DNA from: Burkholderia sp. MS389
GTDB taxonomy: Bacteria; Pseudomonadota; Gammaproteobacteria; Burkholderiales; Burkholderiaceae
Direction: 5' to 3'
Length of the DNA stretch: 64,000 nt
Assembly (NCBI RefSeq): GCF_016899425.1
Contig: NZ_CP045995.1
Coordinates: 186,001 to 250,000, forward strand
In this document: one piece after another, positions 26,752 through 37,503 of the stretch
Layout of the letters: each line of letters opens with the position of its first letter
How positions within the stretch are numbered: position 1 is the stretch's first letter
Program-made: the position numbers and the translations under genes
The notes under the pieces: generated by a model
Databases searched by the model: none
What the model was told of the DNA's origin: nothing
The model's input: only the letters and a program-made list of their open reading frames with translations

Positions 26752-27696
26752 ATGACGCCTCTCGTTCCGCCCGATGTCAGTCACGACGAACCCGCGATCG
26801 CCGCGCGGATCGCGTCGGCGATGCCGTTGATGACGCCGATTCACCGGCGCATGGGCGAGTTCGTGCTCGCGAACCCGTTTCGCGCGGCGACGATGCGGAT
26901 CGACGAGCTCGCGCAGGCCGTGAATGCGTCGATCGCGACCGCGAACCGCTTCGCGAAGGCGCTCGGTTTCGACGGCTATCCGGCGATGCGCGCGGCGCTC
27001 GTGCGCGGCTTCGAGGCCACGCTCGGGCCGGTCGAGCGGCTGCGTTCCGCGCAGGAGCAGGAATCCGGCGTACGCGGCGCAGTCTGGATCGATGCGGTAT
27101 TCGACCAGGCTGTCGCCAACATCGAGAACACGCGCGCGCAACTGGACGCGGCCGATGTCGAGGCGGCGGTCGAGGCGATCGTCGGCGCGCGGCGCGTGCT
27201 GATTCTCGGCGCCGGGTCGAGCGCGTTCCTCGCCGGGCTGATCGAGCATGGCCTGTCCGTCTGCCATGACAGCGTGCAGTCGCTCGCGCTGCTCGGCGGG
27301 CCTTCGCATGCGGCGCGACGCCTGTACACGGCCGATTCGCGCGATCTCGTGATCGCGCTCGCGTTTCCGCGCTACGTGAAGGACACGATCGAGCTGGCGC
27401 GTCGTGCGGCGGCGCGCGGCGCGCGCGTGCTCGGCATCTCCGACGGCCCGCAATCGCCGCTCGCGCCGATCGCGTCGCTGAACCTGTACGTGAAGGCCGA
27501 GCGGCGTTTCGCGGCCACGTCGGAAGCGGCCGTGCTCACGATGATCGAGGCGCTGATCGATGCGGTCGCGCTGCGCACGCACCGGTCCGCGAAATCCGCC
27601 GCCGAGATGACTGAATTCCTGCTGCCGTGGCTCGTGCAGCCGCAAGCGGCGCTGCCGGCCGCGAACCCTTCTTCCCCACGTCCGAAAAAATCATGA
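26752..27696 (+). CDS. MurR/RpiR-family transcriptional regulator
   Basis: This 314-residue regulator has an N-terminal RpiR helix-turn-helix (about residues 15-90, with RIDELAQAVNASIATANRFA as the recognition part) and a C-terminal SIS domain (about 130-270, starting RRVLILGAGSSAFLAGL). SIS domains bind phosphosugars or amino-sugar derivatives, so the inducer may be a muropeptide-like or sugar-linked compound. It is the first gene of an eight-gene operon, and its stop overlaps the start of the isoaspartyl peptidase gene (ATGA). An inverted repeat just upstream is the probable operator. Control of the downstream peptide-import genes is inferred from position. Confidence 0.9.
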   Translation: MTPLVPPDVSHDEPAIAARIASAMPLMTPIHRRMGEFVLANPFRAATMRIDELAQAVNASIATANRFAKALGFDGYPAMRAALVRGFEATLGPVERLRSAQEQESGVRGAVWIDAVFDQAVANIENTRAQLDAADVEAAVEAIVGARRVLILGAGSSAFLAGLIEHGLSVCHDSVQSLALLGGPSHAARRLYTADSRDLVIALAFPRYVKDTIELARRAAARGARVLGISDGPQSPLAPIASLNLYVKAERRFAATSEAAVLTMIEALIDAVALRTHRSAKSAAEMTEFLLPWLVQPQAALPAANPSSPRPKKS

Positions 27697-28682
27697 CTTC
27701 ACCCGCGATCGTCGCGATTCACGGCGGCGCAGGCACGATCCTGCGCGAAGCGATGGATACCGACACCGAACGTCGGTACCGCGCCGAACTCACCGCGATC
27801 CTGCAGGCCGCGCAGCAAGTGCTGGCCGACGGCGGCAGCGCGCTCGACGCCGTGACCGTCGCGGTGCGCATGCTCGAGGACTGTCCGCTGTTCAACGCCG
27901 GGCGCGGCGCCGTCTATACGGCCGAAGGCAAGCACGAACTCGACGCGGCGGTCATGGACGGCGCGACGCTCGGCGCCGGCGCGATCTGCTGCGCGACGCG
28001 CGTACGCAATCCGGTGCTCGCCGCGCGGCGCGTGATGGAGGCGAGCGAGCACGTGCTGTTCGCCGGCGCGGGCGCGGATGCGTTCGCAGCCGCGCAAGGG
28101 CTCGAACTCGCGGAACCCGGCTACTTCGACACCGAAGCGCGGCATGCGCAGTGGGTCAAGGCGCGCGCGGCGGCCGGGATGATGCTCGACCACGATGCGG
28201 CCAGCTTCGCGTTCGGCGGCGCCGCGCAACCCGCCGAGCCGCTCGATCCGGACCGCAAGCACGGCACGGTCGGCGCGGTCGCGTGCGACGTGCACGGCCA
28301 CATCGCGGCGGCGACGTCGACGGGCGGCATCACGAACAAGCAGCCGGGGCGCGTCGGCGATTCGCCGATCATCGGCGCCGGCTGCTATGCGGACGACGCG
28401 ACCTGCGCCGTCTCCGCGACGGGCACCGGCGAGATGTTCATCCGGCTCGCGACCGCGCATGACGTGGCCGCGCAGATCGCGTATCGCGGCGCGTCGCTCG
28501 CGGACGCCGCGCACGACGTCGTGATGAACAAGCTGCCGCGCCTCGCGGGCCGCGGCGGGATCATCGCGGTCGATGCGCACGGCAACGTCGCGATGCCGTT
28601 CAACACCGAAGGGATGTACCGCGGCTACGCGCGCGTCGGTGAAGCGCCGGTCGTCGGCATCTACCGCGACGATGCGGCCTGA
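27693..28682 (+). CDS. iaaA: Isoaspartyl peptidase/L-asparaginase (Ntn hydrolase)
   Basis: This 329-residue precursor is a plant-type asparaginase that removes N-terminal isoaspartyl (beta-Asp) residues from dipeptides and also hydrolyses asparagine. It self-cleaves before Thr192 in [11 protein letters not shown], which becomes the nucleophile of the beta chain. AIHGGAG near the N-terminus and [19 protein letters not shown] after the nucleophile complete the active site. In E. coli, iaaA also precedes gsiABCD, as here. It overlaps the regulator gene by 4 bp. The enzyme is cytosolic and would act on peptides delivered by the transporter. Confidence 0.95.
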   Translation: MTSPAIVAIHGGAGTILREAMDTDTERRYRAELTAILQAAQQVLADGGSALDAVTVAVRMLEDCPLFNAGRGAVYTAEGKHELDAAVMDGATLGAGAICCATRVRNPVLAARRVMEASEHVLFAGAGADAFAAAQGLELAEPGYFDTEARHAQWVKARAAAGMMLDHDAASFAFGGAAQPAEPLDPDRKHGTVGAVACDVHGHIAAATSTGGITNKQPGRVGDSPIIGAGCYADDATCAVSATGTGEMFIRLATAHDVAAQIAYRGASLADAAHDVVMNKLPRLAGRGGIIAVDAHGNVAMPFNTEGMYRGYARVGEAPVVGIYRDDAA

Positions 28683-28708
28683 TTCCGGATCGCACGAGGA
28701 GAGATGCC

Positions 28709-30613
28709 ATGACTTCGAGCCGTAATCCGTCGCCCCTGACGTTGCCCGAGCAGCGCGTGGTGGCCGTCGACGACCTGTCGGTCACGTTCCGCCGCGAAAA
28801 CGCGACGTTCGACGCGGTGCGCAACGTGTCGTTTCACGTCGATCGCGGCGAGACGCTCGCGATCGTCGGCGAATCGGGCTCGGGCAAGTCGGTCACGTCG
28901 CTCGCGCTGATGCGGCTCGTCGAGCACGGCGGCGGCGAGATCACGAGCGGCCGGATCGCGTTCCGGCGCCGTGGCGGCGCGCTGGTCGATCTCGCGCGGG
29001 CGAGCGCCGCGACGATGCGCGGCATCCGCGGCGCGGACATCGCGATGATCTTCCAGGAGCCGATGACGTCGCTGAACCCGGTGTTTACGGTCGGCGACCA
29101 GATCAGCGAGGCGATCGCGCTGCACCAGTCGAAGAGCGCGGCCGAAGCCCGCGCGGAAGCGCTGCGGCTGCTCGATCTCGTGCGCATCCCGGAAGCGCGC
29201 CGCGTGTTCGCGCGCTATCCGCACCAGTTGTCGGGCGGGATGCGACAGCGCGTGATGATCGCGATGGCGTTGTCGTGCCGGCCCGCGCTGCTGATCGCCG
29301 ACGAGCCGACGACCGCGCTCGACGTGACGATCCAGGCGCAGATCCTGCAACTGGTGCGCGGGCTGCAGGACGAAATGAACATGGGCGTGATCTTCATCAC
29401 GCACGACATGGGCGTGGTGGCCGAAGTGGCCGATCGCGTGCTCGTGATGTATCGCGGCGAGAAGGTCGAGGAGGGCGAGTCGGACCGCATCTTCGCGACG
29501 CCCGCGCATCGCTACACGCGCGCGCTGCTCGCGGCCGTGCCGCGGCTCGGCTCGATGCAGGGCACCGACGCACCGGAGAAATTCCCGCTGTTGAAGGTGG
29601 ACGGCACGAACGCGACGGCCACGGCCGCGACGACGGCGTCCGCGGCGAACGACGCGCAGCCGCCCGTCGATCATGCCGCGCCGCCGATCCTGCGCGTGCG
29701 CGATCTCGTCACGCGGTTTCCGGTGAAGAGCGGCGTGTTCGGCCGCGTGTCGCAATACGTGCATGCGGTCGAGCGAGTGAGCTTCGAGCTGCGTGCGGGC
29801 GAGACGCTCGCGCTCGTCGGCGAATCGGGCTGCGGCAAGTCGACCACCGGCCGTTCGCTGCTGCGTCTCGTCGAATCGCAAAGCGGCTCGATCGAATTCG
29901 ACGGCCGCGACATCAGCGCGCTGAAGGGCCCGGACCTCCAGGCGCTGCGTCGGAACATCCAGTTCATCTTCCAGGACCCGTTCGCGTCGCTGAACCCGCG
30001 CCTGACCGTCGGCTTCTCGATCATGGAGCCGCTGCTCGTGCACGGCGTCGCGAGCGGCAGCGAAGCGCAGGCGCGCGTCGACTGGCTGCTCGACAAGGTC
30101 GGCCTGCCGCCGGATGCCGCGCGCCGCTATCCGCACGAATTCTCGGGCGGCCAGCGCCAGCGGATCGCGATCGCGCGTGCGCTCGCGCTGAATCCGAAGG
30201 TCGTGATCGCCGACGAGTCGGTGTCGGCGCTCGACGTGTCGGTGCAGGCGCAGATCGTCAACCTGATGCTCGACCTGCAGCGCGAGCTCGGCGTCGCGTA
30301 CCTGTTCATCTCGCACGACATGGCGGTCGTCGAGCGCGTCAGCCATCGCGTCGCGGTGATGTATCTGGGCCAGATCGTCGAGATCGGCCCGCGCCGCGCG
30401 GTGTTCGAGGCGCCGCAGCATCCGTACACGAAGAAGCTGATGAGCGCGGTGCCGGTGGCCGACCCCGCGCGCCGGCATGCGCCGCGCCAGCTCGCGGCGG
30501 ACGAGATTCCGAGCCCGATCCGCGCGGTCGGCGACGAGCCGGTCGTCGCGCCGCTCGTCGCGGTCGGCCCCGATCATTACGTCGCGACGCATCGCGTGGG
30601 CGGCGCGTATTGA
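28709..30613 (+). CDS. gsiA: Peptide/glutathione ABC importer, double ATPase (GsiA type)
   Basis: This 634-residue protein fuses two ATP-binding domains. The first has Walker A GESGSGKS (54-61) and signature LSGGMRQR; the second has GESGCGKS and FSGGQRQR. Both have D-E-P/D-E-S Walker B regions ([13 protein letters not shown] and [13 protein letters not shown]). An Ala/Thr-rich linker of about 40 residues joins them. The oligopeptide C-terminal loops with PHQL and PHEF patterns identify the Opp/Dpp/Gsi class. It powers the GsiC/GsiD channel. The gap from the asparaginase gene is 26 bp, and 102 bp separates it from the binding protein gene. Confidence 0.93.
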   Translation: MTSSRNPSPLTLPEQRVVAVDDLSVTFRRENATFDAVRNVSFHVDRGETLAIVGESGSGKSVTSLALMRLVEHGGGEITSGRIAFRRRGGALVDLARASAATMRGIRGADIAMIFQEPMTSLNPVFTVGDQISEAIALHQSKSAAEARAEALRLLDLVRIPEARRVFARYPHQLSGGMRQRVMIAMALSCRPALLIADEPTTALDVTIQAQILQLVRGLQDEMNMGVIFITHDMGVVAEVADRVLVMYRGEKVEEGESDRIFATPAHRYTRALLAAVPRLGSMQGTDAPEKFPLLKVDGTNATATAATTASAANDAQPPVDHAAPPILRVRDLVTRFPVKSGVFGRVSQYVHAVERVSFELRAGETLALVGESGCGKSTTGRSLLRLVESQSGSIEFDGRDISALKGPDLQALRRNIQFIFQDPFASLNPRLTVGFSIMEPLLVHGVASGSEAQARVDWLLDKVGLPPDAARRYPHEFSGGQRQRIAIARALALNPKVVIADESVSALDVSVQAQIVNLMLDLQRELGVAYLFISHDMAVVERVSHRVAVMYLGQIVEIGPRRAVFEAPQHPYTKKLMSAVPVADPARRHAPRQLAADEIPSPIRAVGDEPVVAPLVAVGPDHYVATHRVGGAY

Positions 30614-30715
30614 GGAGTGGCGTCGTGCGCCGCGATGACGGTGCGCGAACCAGCAGGCAGTCGAAACCGAAACGCCCGTGAGGCGTCACCGATTCACCGA
30701 TAGGAGCCCAGCAAA

Positions 30716-32278
30716 ATGAGCAAGCAGCATCCGTTTCCGATGTTTCGTCCGCGCGCATGCTTCGTCGCGCTCGCCGGCGCGTTCGCGCTGTCGGCCGCGC
30801 TGCCCGCGTTCGCGCAGCAGACCGCGGTGATGGCGGTGGATTCGACCTTCACGACGATGGACCCGTACGACGCGAACGACACGGTGTCGCAGGCGGTCGT
30901 CAAGTCGTTCTACCAGGGGCTGTTCGGCTTCGACAAGGACATGAAGCTCGTCAACGTGCTCGCGACCGGCTATGAAGCCAGCCCCGACGCGAAGACGTAC
31001 ACGATCAAGCTGCGCTCGGGCGTGAAGTTCCACGACGGCACCGATTTCAACGCGGCGGCCGTGAAGGCGAACTTCGACCGCGTGACCGATCCCGCGAACC
31101 ATCTGAAGCGCTACAACATGTTCCGCGTGATCGAGAAGACCGAAGTGGTCGATCCGACCACCGTGAAGGTCACGCTGCACGAGCCGTTCTCGGCGTTCAT
31201 CAACACGCTCGCGCACCCGTCGGCCGTGATGATTTCGCCGGCCGCGCTGAAGAAGTGGGGCCGCGACATCGCGCTGCATCCGGTCGGCACCGGGCCGTTC
31301 GAGTTCGTCGAATGGAAGCAGACCGACGACCTGAAGGTGAAGAAGTTCGCCGGCTACTGGAAGAAGGGCTATCCGAAGATCGACGCGATCGACTGGAAGC
31401 CGGTGGTCGACAACAACACGCGCGCGGCGCTGATGAAGACGGGCGAAGCCGATTTCGCGTTCCGCATTCCGTTCGAACAGGCGGCCGACCTGAAGAGCAA
31501 CCCGAAGGTCGACGTGGTCGAGCGGCCGTCGATCGTGCAGCGCTACGTGTCGCTGAACATGCTGCAAAAGCCGTTCGACAACCCGAAGGTGCGCCAGGCG
31601 CTGAACTACGCGGTGAACAAGGAAGCGCTCGCGAAGGTCGCGTTCTCCGGCTTCGCGACGCCGTCGACCGGCGTGGTGCCGCAGGGCGTCGATTACGCGA
31701 CGAAGCTCGGGCCCTGGCCGTACGACCCGGCGAAGGCGCGTGCGCTGCTGAAGGAAGCCGGCTATCCGAACGGTTTCGAGACGACGCTGTGGTCCGCGTA
31801 TAACAACTCGACGTCACAGAAGGCGATCCAGTTCGTGCAGCAGCAGCTCGCGCAGGTCGGCGTGAAGGTGCAGGTGCAGGCGCTGGAGGCCGGCGAACGC
31901 GTCGCGAAGGTCGAGAGCGCGCCGGATCCGGCGAAGGCGCCGGTGCGGATGTACTACATCGGCTGGTCGTCGTCGACCGGCGAAGCGAACTGGGCGATCA
32001 CGCCGCTGCTGGCCGGCGCATCGGCGCCGCCGAAGCTGGTCAACACCGCGTACTACAAGAACGACACGGTGGACGGCGACCTGACGAAGGCGCTGGAGAC
32101 GGTCGACCGCGCGAAGAAGGCCGAGCTGTACGCCGATGCGCAGAAGCAGATCTGGGCCGATGCGCCGTGGATCTTCCTCGTGCAGGAGAAGATCGTGTAT
32201 GCGCGCAGCAAGCGGCTGCAGGGCGCGTACGTGATGCCGGACGGCTCGTTCAACTTCGACGAGATCTCGCTGAAATGA
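30716..32278 (+). CDS. gsiB: Periplasmic peptide/glutathione-binding protein (GsiB type)
   Basis: This 520-residue precursor of the SBP_bac_5 family has a signal peptide ending LPAFAQQ. The mature start [20 protein letters not shown] and the later [19 protein letters not shown] are the family hallmarks. GsiB of E. coli binds glutathione; close relatives bind dipeptides or D,D-dipeptides, so the ligand needs testing. AGGAG precedes the ATG at 30716. It is the receptor for the GsiC/GsiD/GsiA importer encoded around it. Confidence 0.93.
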   Translation: MSKQHPFPMFRPRACFVALAGAFALSAALPAFAQQTAVMAVDSTFTTMDPYDANDTVSQAVVKSFYQGLFGFDKDMKLVNVLATGYEASPDAKTYTIKLRSGVKFHDGTDFNAAAVKANFDRVTDPANHLKRYNMFRVIEKTEVVDPTTVKVTLHEPFSAFINTLAHPSAVMISPAALKKWGRDIALHPVGTGPFEFVEWKQTDDLKVKKFAGYWKKGYPKIDAIDWKPVVDNNTRAALMKTGEADFAFRIPFEQAADLKSNPKVDVVERPSIVQRYVSLNMLQKPFDNPKVRQALNYAVNKEALAKVAFSGFATPSTGVVPQGVDYATKLGPWPYDPAKARALLKEAGYPNGFETTLWSAYNNSTSQKAIQFVQQQLAQVGVKVQVQALEAGERVAKVESAPDPAKAPVRMYYIGWSSSTGEANWAITPLLAGASAPPKLVNTAYYKNDTVDGDLTKALETVDRAKKAELYADAQKQIWADAPWIFLVQEKIVYARSKRLQGAYVMPDGSFNFDEISLK

Positions 32279-32345
32279 CGGCGGCTTGCCCGCCACGCAG
32301 TGCCGGCGGCGCGGGCCGCCGGTGCGCTGATTCGATCGGTGTCCC

Positions 32346-33266
32346 ATGCTGAATTTCCTCGTCAAACGCCTGTTCGGCCTGCTGCCCACGCTCGCGATCG
32401 TCGCGGTGCTGGTGTTCCTGTTCGTGCATCTGCTGCCGGGCGACCCGGCGCGGCTCGCGGCCGGTCCCGAAGCCGACGAGGCGACCGTCGCGCTCGTGCG
32501 CGCCGATCTCGGGCTCGACCGGCCGCTGCCCGCACAGTTCGCGCGTTTCTTCGCGAAGATCGCGCACGGCGATTTCGGGATGTCGACGCGCAGCAAGCGG
32601 CCGGTATCGACCGAGATCGGCGAGCGCTTCATGCCGACGCTGCTGTTGACGCTCGTCAGCATGGGTTGGGCGACGGCGTTCGGGATGGCGATCGGCATTG
32701 CGTCGGCGGTCTGGCGCAATCGCTGGCCTGATCGGCTCGGCATGACGCTCGCGGTGTCGGGCATCTCGTTTCCTGCGTTCGCGCTCGGCATGCTGCTGAT
32801 GGAGATCTTCTCGGTGAAGCTCGGCTGGCTGCCGGTCGTGCCGGACGGCACGTGGAAGAGCTACGTGCTGCCGTCGCTGACGCTCGGCGCCGCGGTCGCG
32901 GCGGTGATGGCGCGCTTCACGCGCGCGTCGTTCGTCGAAGTGCTGAACGAGGATTTCGTGCGCACCGCGCGCGCGAAGGGCGTGCATGAACCGATGGTCG
33001 TGCTCAAGCACTGCCTGCGCAACGCGATGATCCCGGTCGTCACGATGATGGGGCTGCAGTTCGGCTTCCTGCTCGGCGGCTCGATCGTCGTCGAGGCCGT
33101 GTTCAACTGGCCGGGGCTCGGGCGCCTGCTGGTCGACGCGGTGACGATGCGCGACTACCCGGTGATCCAGGCGATCGTGCTGCTGTTCTCGCTGGAATTC
33201 ATCCTGATCAACCTGACCGTCGACGTGCTGTACGCGGTCATCAACCCGACCATCCGGTTCAAGTGA
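32346..33266 (+). CDS. gsiC: Peptide/glutathione ABC importer permease (GsiC type)
   Basis: This 306-residue inner-membrane permease has six hydrophobic segments. The first segment and periplasmic [10 protein letters not shown] are typical of DppB/GsiC. The EAA-type loop [19 protein letters not shown] contacts the ATPase. It begins 67 bp after the binding-protein gene and is 7 bp from its partner permease gene. Confidence 0.94.
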   Translation: MLNFLVKRLFGLLPTLAIVAVLVFLFVHLLPGDPARLAAGPEADEATVALVRADLGLDRPLPAQFARFFAKIAHGDFGMSTRSKRPVSTEIGERFMPTLLLTLVSMGWATAFGMAIGIASAVWRNRWPDRLGMTLAVSGISFPAFALGMLLMEIFSVKLGWLPVVPDGTWKSYVLPSLTLGAAVAAVMARFTRASFVEVLNEDFVRTARAKGVHEPMVVLKHCLRNAMIPVVTMMGLQFGFLLGGSIVVEAVFNWPGLGRLLVDAVTMRDYPVIQAIVLLFSLEFILINLTVDVLYAVINPTIRFK

Positions 33267-33273
33267 GGCCCGC

Positions 33274-34167
33274 ATGAACGCGACTGTCCAGCCCGCGGCG
33301 CCGGCCGCAACGACCGCGATCCGTACGCCGTGGCGCGAATTCTGGCGCAAGTTCCGCAAGCAGACCATTGCGCTCATTGCGGGCGGCTTCGTGCTGGCGC
33401 TCGTCGTGCTCGCGTTCGTCGGCCCGCACATCGTGCCGTTCGATCCGGAAAACTATTTCGACTACGACGCGCTGAACGCGGGGCCGTCGGCCGTGCACTG
33501 GTTCGGCGTCGATTCGCTCGGCCGCGACATCTTCAGCCGGATCGTCGCGGGCACGCGCATCTCACTCGCGGCCGGCTTCTTCTCGGTGGCGCTCGGCGCG
33601 GTGATCGGCACGTTCTTCGGGCTGCTCGCCGGCTATTACGAAGGCTGGTGGGACCGCATCACGATGCGCGTCGCCGACGTGCTGTTCGCGTTCCCGGGCA
33701 TCCTGCTCGCGATCGGCGTGGTCGCGATCCTCGGCAACGGGATGGTCAACGTGATCTGCGCGGTCGCGATCTTCAGCATCCCGGCGTTCGCGCGGCTCGT
33801 GCGCGGCAACACGCTGATGCTCAAGCACATGACCTACGTCGAGGCCGCGCGCAGCATCGGCGCGTCCGACTGGACGATCATCATGCGGCACATCCTGCCG
33901 GGCACCGTGTCGTCGGTCGTCGTCTACTTCACGATGCGGATCGGCACGTCGATCATCACCGCCGCGAGCCTGTCGTTCCTCGGGCTCGGCGCGCAGCCGC
34001 CGACGCCGGAGTGGGGCGCGATGCTCAACGAGGCGCGCGCGGACATGGTGACGGCGCCGCACATCGCGGTGTTCCCGAGCCTCGCGATCTTCCTGACCGT
34101 GCTCGCGTTCAACCTGCTCGGCGACGGGCTGCGCGACGCGCTCGACCCGAAGCTGGAGCGCCGTTGA
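33274..34167 (+). CDS. gsiD: Peptide/glutathione ABC importer permease (GsiD type)
   Basis: This 297-residue second permease subunit has an extended polar N-terminus (about 35 residues), the DppC/GsiD motif [19 protein letters not shown], and the EAA loop [19 protein letters not shown]. It pairs with GsiC. The ATG at 33274 is 7 bp behind the gsiC stop, and its own stop shares one base with the start of the following peptidase gene. Confidence 0.94.
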   Translation: MNATVQPAAPAATTAIRTPWREFWRKFRKQTIALIAGGFVLALVVLAFVGPHIVPFDPENYFDYDALNAGPSAVHWFGVDSLGRDIFSRIVAGTRISLAAGFFSVALGAVIGTFFGLLAGYYEGWWDRITMRVADVLFAFPGILLAIGVVAILGNGMVNVICAVAIFSIPAFARLVRGNTLMLKHMTYVEAARSIGASDWTIIMRHILPGTVSSVVVYFTMRIGTSIITAASLSFLGLGAQPPTPEWGAMLNEARADMVTAPHIAVFPSLAIFLTVLAFNLLGDGLRDALDPKLERR

Positions 34168-35249
34168 TGCAGGCTGCGCCGATGTGGGCCGCGACGCTGC
34201 CGGCCGGGCCGCGCGGCACGATCGCCGACGTGCCGGGCGTGATGGTCGGTCATTGCACGCTCGACACCGGCAGCGTGCAGACGGGCGTGACCGTCGTGAA
34301 GCCGCATCCGGGCGACGTGTACCGCAGCAAGGTGCCGGCGGGGGCGGCCGTGATCAACGGTTTCGGCAAGAGCGTCGGGCTCGTGCAGGTCGACGAACTC
34401 GGCACGCTCGATACGCCGATCGCGCTGACCAATACGTTCGGCGTCGGCGCGGTCGCAGAGGCGCAGATCCGCGCGGCGATCGCCGCGAATCCGCGGATCG
34501 GCCGCGACTGGCCGACCGTCAATCCGCTCGTGTTCGAGTGCAACGACGGTTACCTGAACGACATCCAGGCGTTCGCGGTCACCGCCGCGCATTACGACGA
34601 CGCGTGCCGCGCGGCGTCGCGCGACGTCGCACGCGGGGCGGTGGGCGCCGGGCGCGGGATGTCGTGCTTCGACCTGAAAGGCGGGATCGGTTCCGCGTCG
34701 CGCGTCGCCGTCGCGGCCGGCCGCCCCTATACGGTCGGCGCGCTCGTGCTCGCGAATTTCGGCCGGCTGCCGATGCTGACGCTCGGCGGCGTACCGCTCG
34801 GCCGCGTCGTCGCGCAACGGCGCGCGGCCGACGCCGCGCACGCGGCGCCGCCCGAGCAGGGCTCGATCATCCTGTTGCTGGCGACCGACGCGCCGCTCGA
34901 CGCGCGGCAGTTGTCGCGGCTCGCGCGCCGCGCGGCGGCGGGGCTGGCCCGCACCGGTTCCGTGTACGGGCATGGCAGCGGCGACATCGCGCTCGCGTTC
35001 TCGACCGCCTACACGATCGCGCCTGACGCATCGACGATCGCGCTGCCGGCCCTCGTGGCCGATGCGGCGCTCGATCCGCTGTTCATGGCCGCGGCCGAAA
35101 GCGTCGAGCACGCGATCGCCGACGCGTTGCTGCAAGCGGTAACGGTCGCCGGGCGCGACGGCCACGTGCGGCCATCGCTGCGCGACGCGGTGCCCGATCT
35201 CGACCGGTGGTTCAACGAATACAACGAAGGACGTTCGACCCTGTCATGA
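34167..35249 (+). CDS. P1-family (DmpA-type) aminopeptidase
   Basis: This 360-residue enzyme belongs to the self-processing P1 family, whose members (DmpA, BapA) cleave L-, D- and beta-amino acids from peptide N-termini. The probable self-cleavage Gly-Ser junction lies in YGHGSGDIALAFST, the Ser becoming the nucleophile. GTIADVPGVMVGHCTLDTG near the N-terminus and ITNTFGVG-like ALTNTFGVGAVAEAQI are also family motifs. No signal peptide is evident, so it probably acts in the cytosol on imported peptides. It overlaps gsiD by one base and the next gene by 4 bases, showing tight coupling. Confidence 0.92.
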   Translation: MQAAPMWAATLPAGPRGTIADVPGVMVGHCTLDTGSVQTGVTVVKPHPGDVYRSKVPAGAAVINGFGKSVGLVQVDELGTLDTPIALTNTFGVGAVAEAQIRAAIAANPRIGRDWPTVNPLVFECNDGYLNDIQAFAVTAAHYDDACRAASRDVARGAVGAGRGMSCFDLKGGIGSASRVAVAAGRPYTVGALVLANFGRLPMLTLGGVPLGRVVAQRRAADAAHAAPPEQGSIILLLATDAPLDARQLSRLARRAAAGLARTGSVYGHGSGDIALAFSTAYTIAPDASTIALPALVADAALDPLFMAAAESVEHAIADALLQAVTVAGRDGHVRPSLRDAVPDLDRWFNEYNEGRSTLS

Positions 35250-36073
35250 AGATCCTGATCTCGACCGACATCGAGGGCGTCGCCGGCGTATTCGCGACCG
35301 AGCAGACGCGCGCCGGCAATCCGGAATACGAGCGCGCGCGCCGCTGGATGACCGCCGAGGCGAACGCGGCGATCGAAGGCGCGTTCGCGGGCGGCGCGCA
35401 GGCCGTCTGGGTCAACGATTCGCATGGCGGCTTCCGCAACCTGCTGCCCGACGGGCTCGATGCGCGGGCGCGCGTCGTGCTCGGCAAGCCGCGTACGCTC
35501 GGGATGATGACGGGCGTCGAACAGCAGCCCGATCTCGTGTTCATGATCGGCTATCACGCGAAATCGCAGACGCGCGGCGTGCTCGCGCACACGATCAACA
35601 GCTTTGCGTTCACGCAGGTGTGGCTGAACGGCGTCGAGCTCGGCGAAGCCGGGCTGTACGGCGCGCTGGCGCGCGAATACGGCGCGCATGTCGCGCTCGC
35701 GACCGGCGACGACGTATTCGCCGAGGAAACGCAGCCGCTGTTTCCGGACGCGCGTTTCGAGACGGTCAAGACGGCCGGCGGCGCATCGAGCGGCGAGACG
35801 CTGACGCCGTCGGCGTCGTGCGCGCGGATCGCGACCGCCGCGCGGGAAACGGTCGCGCATGCGCTGTCGTCCGGCGTGCGCGCAGGCGCGCATCGGCCCG
35901 CGCCGGCCGCTTGCACGCTGCGCGTGCAGACGGTCGCGCTCGCCGACCTGTTCTGCGTGCTGCCGTCGCTCGAGCGCGTCGATGCGGTGACGCTGCGCTT
36001 CGACGGGCCGTCGGTCGAGCACGTGGTGCGCACGCTGAACAGCCTGTCGGCGATGTCGTTCATGCTCCGGTGA
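35246..36073 (+). CDS. M55-family D-aminopeptidase (DppA type)
   Basis: This 275-residue zinc metallopeptidase resembles Bacillus DppA, which removes D-amino acids from short peptides. Zinc ligands are evident as Asp and Glu in STDIEGVAG (residues 7-15), His in NDSHGGFRN, His in MIGYHAKSQTRGVLAHT and Glu in NGVELGEAGLYG. The full ligand set supports activity. It overlaps the P1 peptidase gene by 4 bp and is the last gene of the operon. A regulator of AraC type begins 223 bp downstream on the same strand. Confidence 0.93.
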   Translation: MKILISTDIEGVAGVFATEQTRAGNPEYERARRWMTAEANAAIEGAFAGGAQAVWVNDSHGGFRNLLPDGLDARARVVLGKPRTLGMMTGVEQQPDLVFMIGYHAKSQTRGVLAHTINSFAFTQVWLNGVELGEAGLYGALAREYGAHVALATGDDVFAEETQPLFPDARFETVKTAGGASSGETLTPSASCARIATAARETVAHALSSGVRAGAHRPAPAACTLRVQTVALADLFCVLPSLERVDAVTLRFDGPSVEHVVRTLNSLSAMSFMLR

Positions 36074-36295
36074 TGCGTGCCGCGACGCCGCCGCCGGTGC
36101 GCGGCCGGTCAGCCGGTCGCGACGGTGCCAACCGTCGCGGCGAGCAGGAATGCTTCCATTGCCGCAACCGGCGAGAACGGCGTCTCGTTCATCGGATGGG
36201 TGTTGGCCGCGAGGTCGCGCAACGGTGGAGCGAGTCGTGGATCGTTCGAAGGCGACCGCCTTCGATATCGGGTCATTGATGATGGAATTCGGGCC

Positions 36296-37075
36296 GTGAG
36301 AAATACGCAGCTAGATCCCTACGAACACATTCCCCGGAGCGTGGTCGTGACCGCCAACGACTATGCGGGGGGCACGACGTTTCCGGATCACGCGCACGTG
36401 CGCGGACAATTCGCGTTCGCGTCGCGCGGCACGATCAGCGTGTCGACGCCGCACGGCCGCTGGCTGGTGCCGCCGCAGCGCGCGTGCTGGGTGCCGGCCG
36501 GCGTGCGGCACGAAATGACGATGACCGGGCCGGTCACGATGCTCAACGCGTTCGTGGCCGCGGACGCCGCGCAGGCGGCCGGGCTGCCCGCGCAGTGCGG
36601 CGTGTATGGCGTGTCGCCGCTGCTGCGGCAACTGCTCGACGATGCGGTCGACCTGCCGGCGATGTACGACGTCGACGGCCGCGCGGGCAAGCTGATGGAT
36701 CTGCTGGTCGCCGAAATCGCGACGATGCCGCGCCTGTCGCTGCATGCGCCGCTGCCGGCCGACGCGCGGCTGGCGAAGGTGTGCCGGCACCTGTTCGCGG
36801 CGCCGTCGATCGCGGCCGATCTCGACCGGGTCGCGGCCGACGCGGGCGTGAGCCGGCGCACGTTCACGCGGCAGTTCCGCGCGCAGACGGGCGTGAGTTT
36901 TGCCGCGTGGCGCCAGCAGGTGTGCATGCTCGCGGCGATTGCCCGCCTGACCGACGGGCAGCCGGTGACGCGCGTCGCGCTCGATCTCGGCTATGCGAGC
37001 GCGAGTGCGTTCACGTCGGCGTTTCGCCGCATTCTGGGCGACACGCCGAGCCGGTATCTGGAGAGTCGCCGCTAG
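36296..37075 (+). CDS. AraC-family transcriptional regulator with N-terminal cupin
   Basis: This 259-residue regulator has a cupin-like N-terminal part (HAHVRGQFAFASRG and WVPAGVRHEM, residues 30-80) and a C-terminal double helix-turn-helix (residues 165-255: GVSRRTFTRQFRAQTGVSFAAWRQQ is the first, core SRRTFTRQFRAQTG; YASASAFTSAFRRILGDTPS the second, core SAFTSAFRRILGDTP). No ATG fits in this frame upstream of the cupin, so the GTG at 36296 is proposed; an upstream non-ATG start cannot be excluded. The class often regulates adjacent transporters of amino acids or drugs. The gene ends a run of same-strand genes, but a 222-bp gap separates it from the peptide operon. Confidence 0.82.
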   Translation: MRNTQLDPYEHIPRSVVVTANDYAGGTTFPDHAHVRGQFAFASRGTISVSTPHGRWLVPPQRACWVPAGVRHEMTMTGPVTMLNAFVAADAAQAAGLPAQCGVYGVSPLLRQLLDDAVDLPAMYDVDGRAGKLMDLLVAEIATMPRLSLHAPLPADARLAKVCRHLFAAPSIAADLDRVAADAGVSRRTFTRQFRAQTGVSFAAWRQQVCMLAAIARLTDGQPVTRVALDLGYASASAFTSAFRRILGDTPSRYLESRR

Positions 37076-37503
37076 GCGGTGCCTGCCGCCAAAAAATACG
37101 CGTCCGCCAACTTCGGCCAGACGCGTTCAAAGGCACTCCGTGTGAAAAAATGCGCGACCGGCCTGTCGGGCAGCGTCGCGCATCGTCCATATCATTGTTG
37201 CTTCGTCCGATTCAATCCTGCCAGCTCGTTGCGGATAACGAAGCATACGCTGCATAACGCGCAAACGATATCGTGTCGATCCCACGATTCATGTGCTGTC
37301 GCAGCATGCGTTCCGATTGCGCATGCGATATCGGAGCGGAAAACCGATGAGGACGGGCATCCGCGGCTCCCCCGGTCACGATGCGCCGCACCATCGAATG
37401 CGGGCGACGGAGTCCCCCAAACGCCGCGTGGCGCGATGCCCATCGGTATCGCGCCACGCGGCGGTGCGGTTGCAGGCGAAGCCGACGTGCGCCGGCGCAC
37501 GCG
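37076..37503. other. Intergenic region between the AraC gene and pcaG
   Basis: These 428 bases lie between convergent genes. The right part holds the hairpin described at 37423-37462. The left part has AT-richer sequence (37080-37280) without a coding frame I can support. No repeat or RNA gene is evident. Confidence 0.5.
37423..37462 (-). terminator. Hairpin terminator downstream of pcaHG
   Basis: Perfect 15-bp GC-rich arms (37423-37437 and 37448-37462) enclose a 10-nt loop. Read leftward, only GTTTG follows, so the T-run is weak. It lies 41 bp after the pcaG stop and is the probable operon end; the symmetric hairpin could also serve the AraC transcript from the other side. Confidence 0.55.

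Noticed and set aside
37078..37100. GGCGG/GCCGCC hairpin after the AraC gene
   Set aside because: It is followed by AAAAAA, not T residues, on the coding strand, so it is not a rightward terminator.
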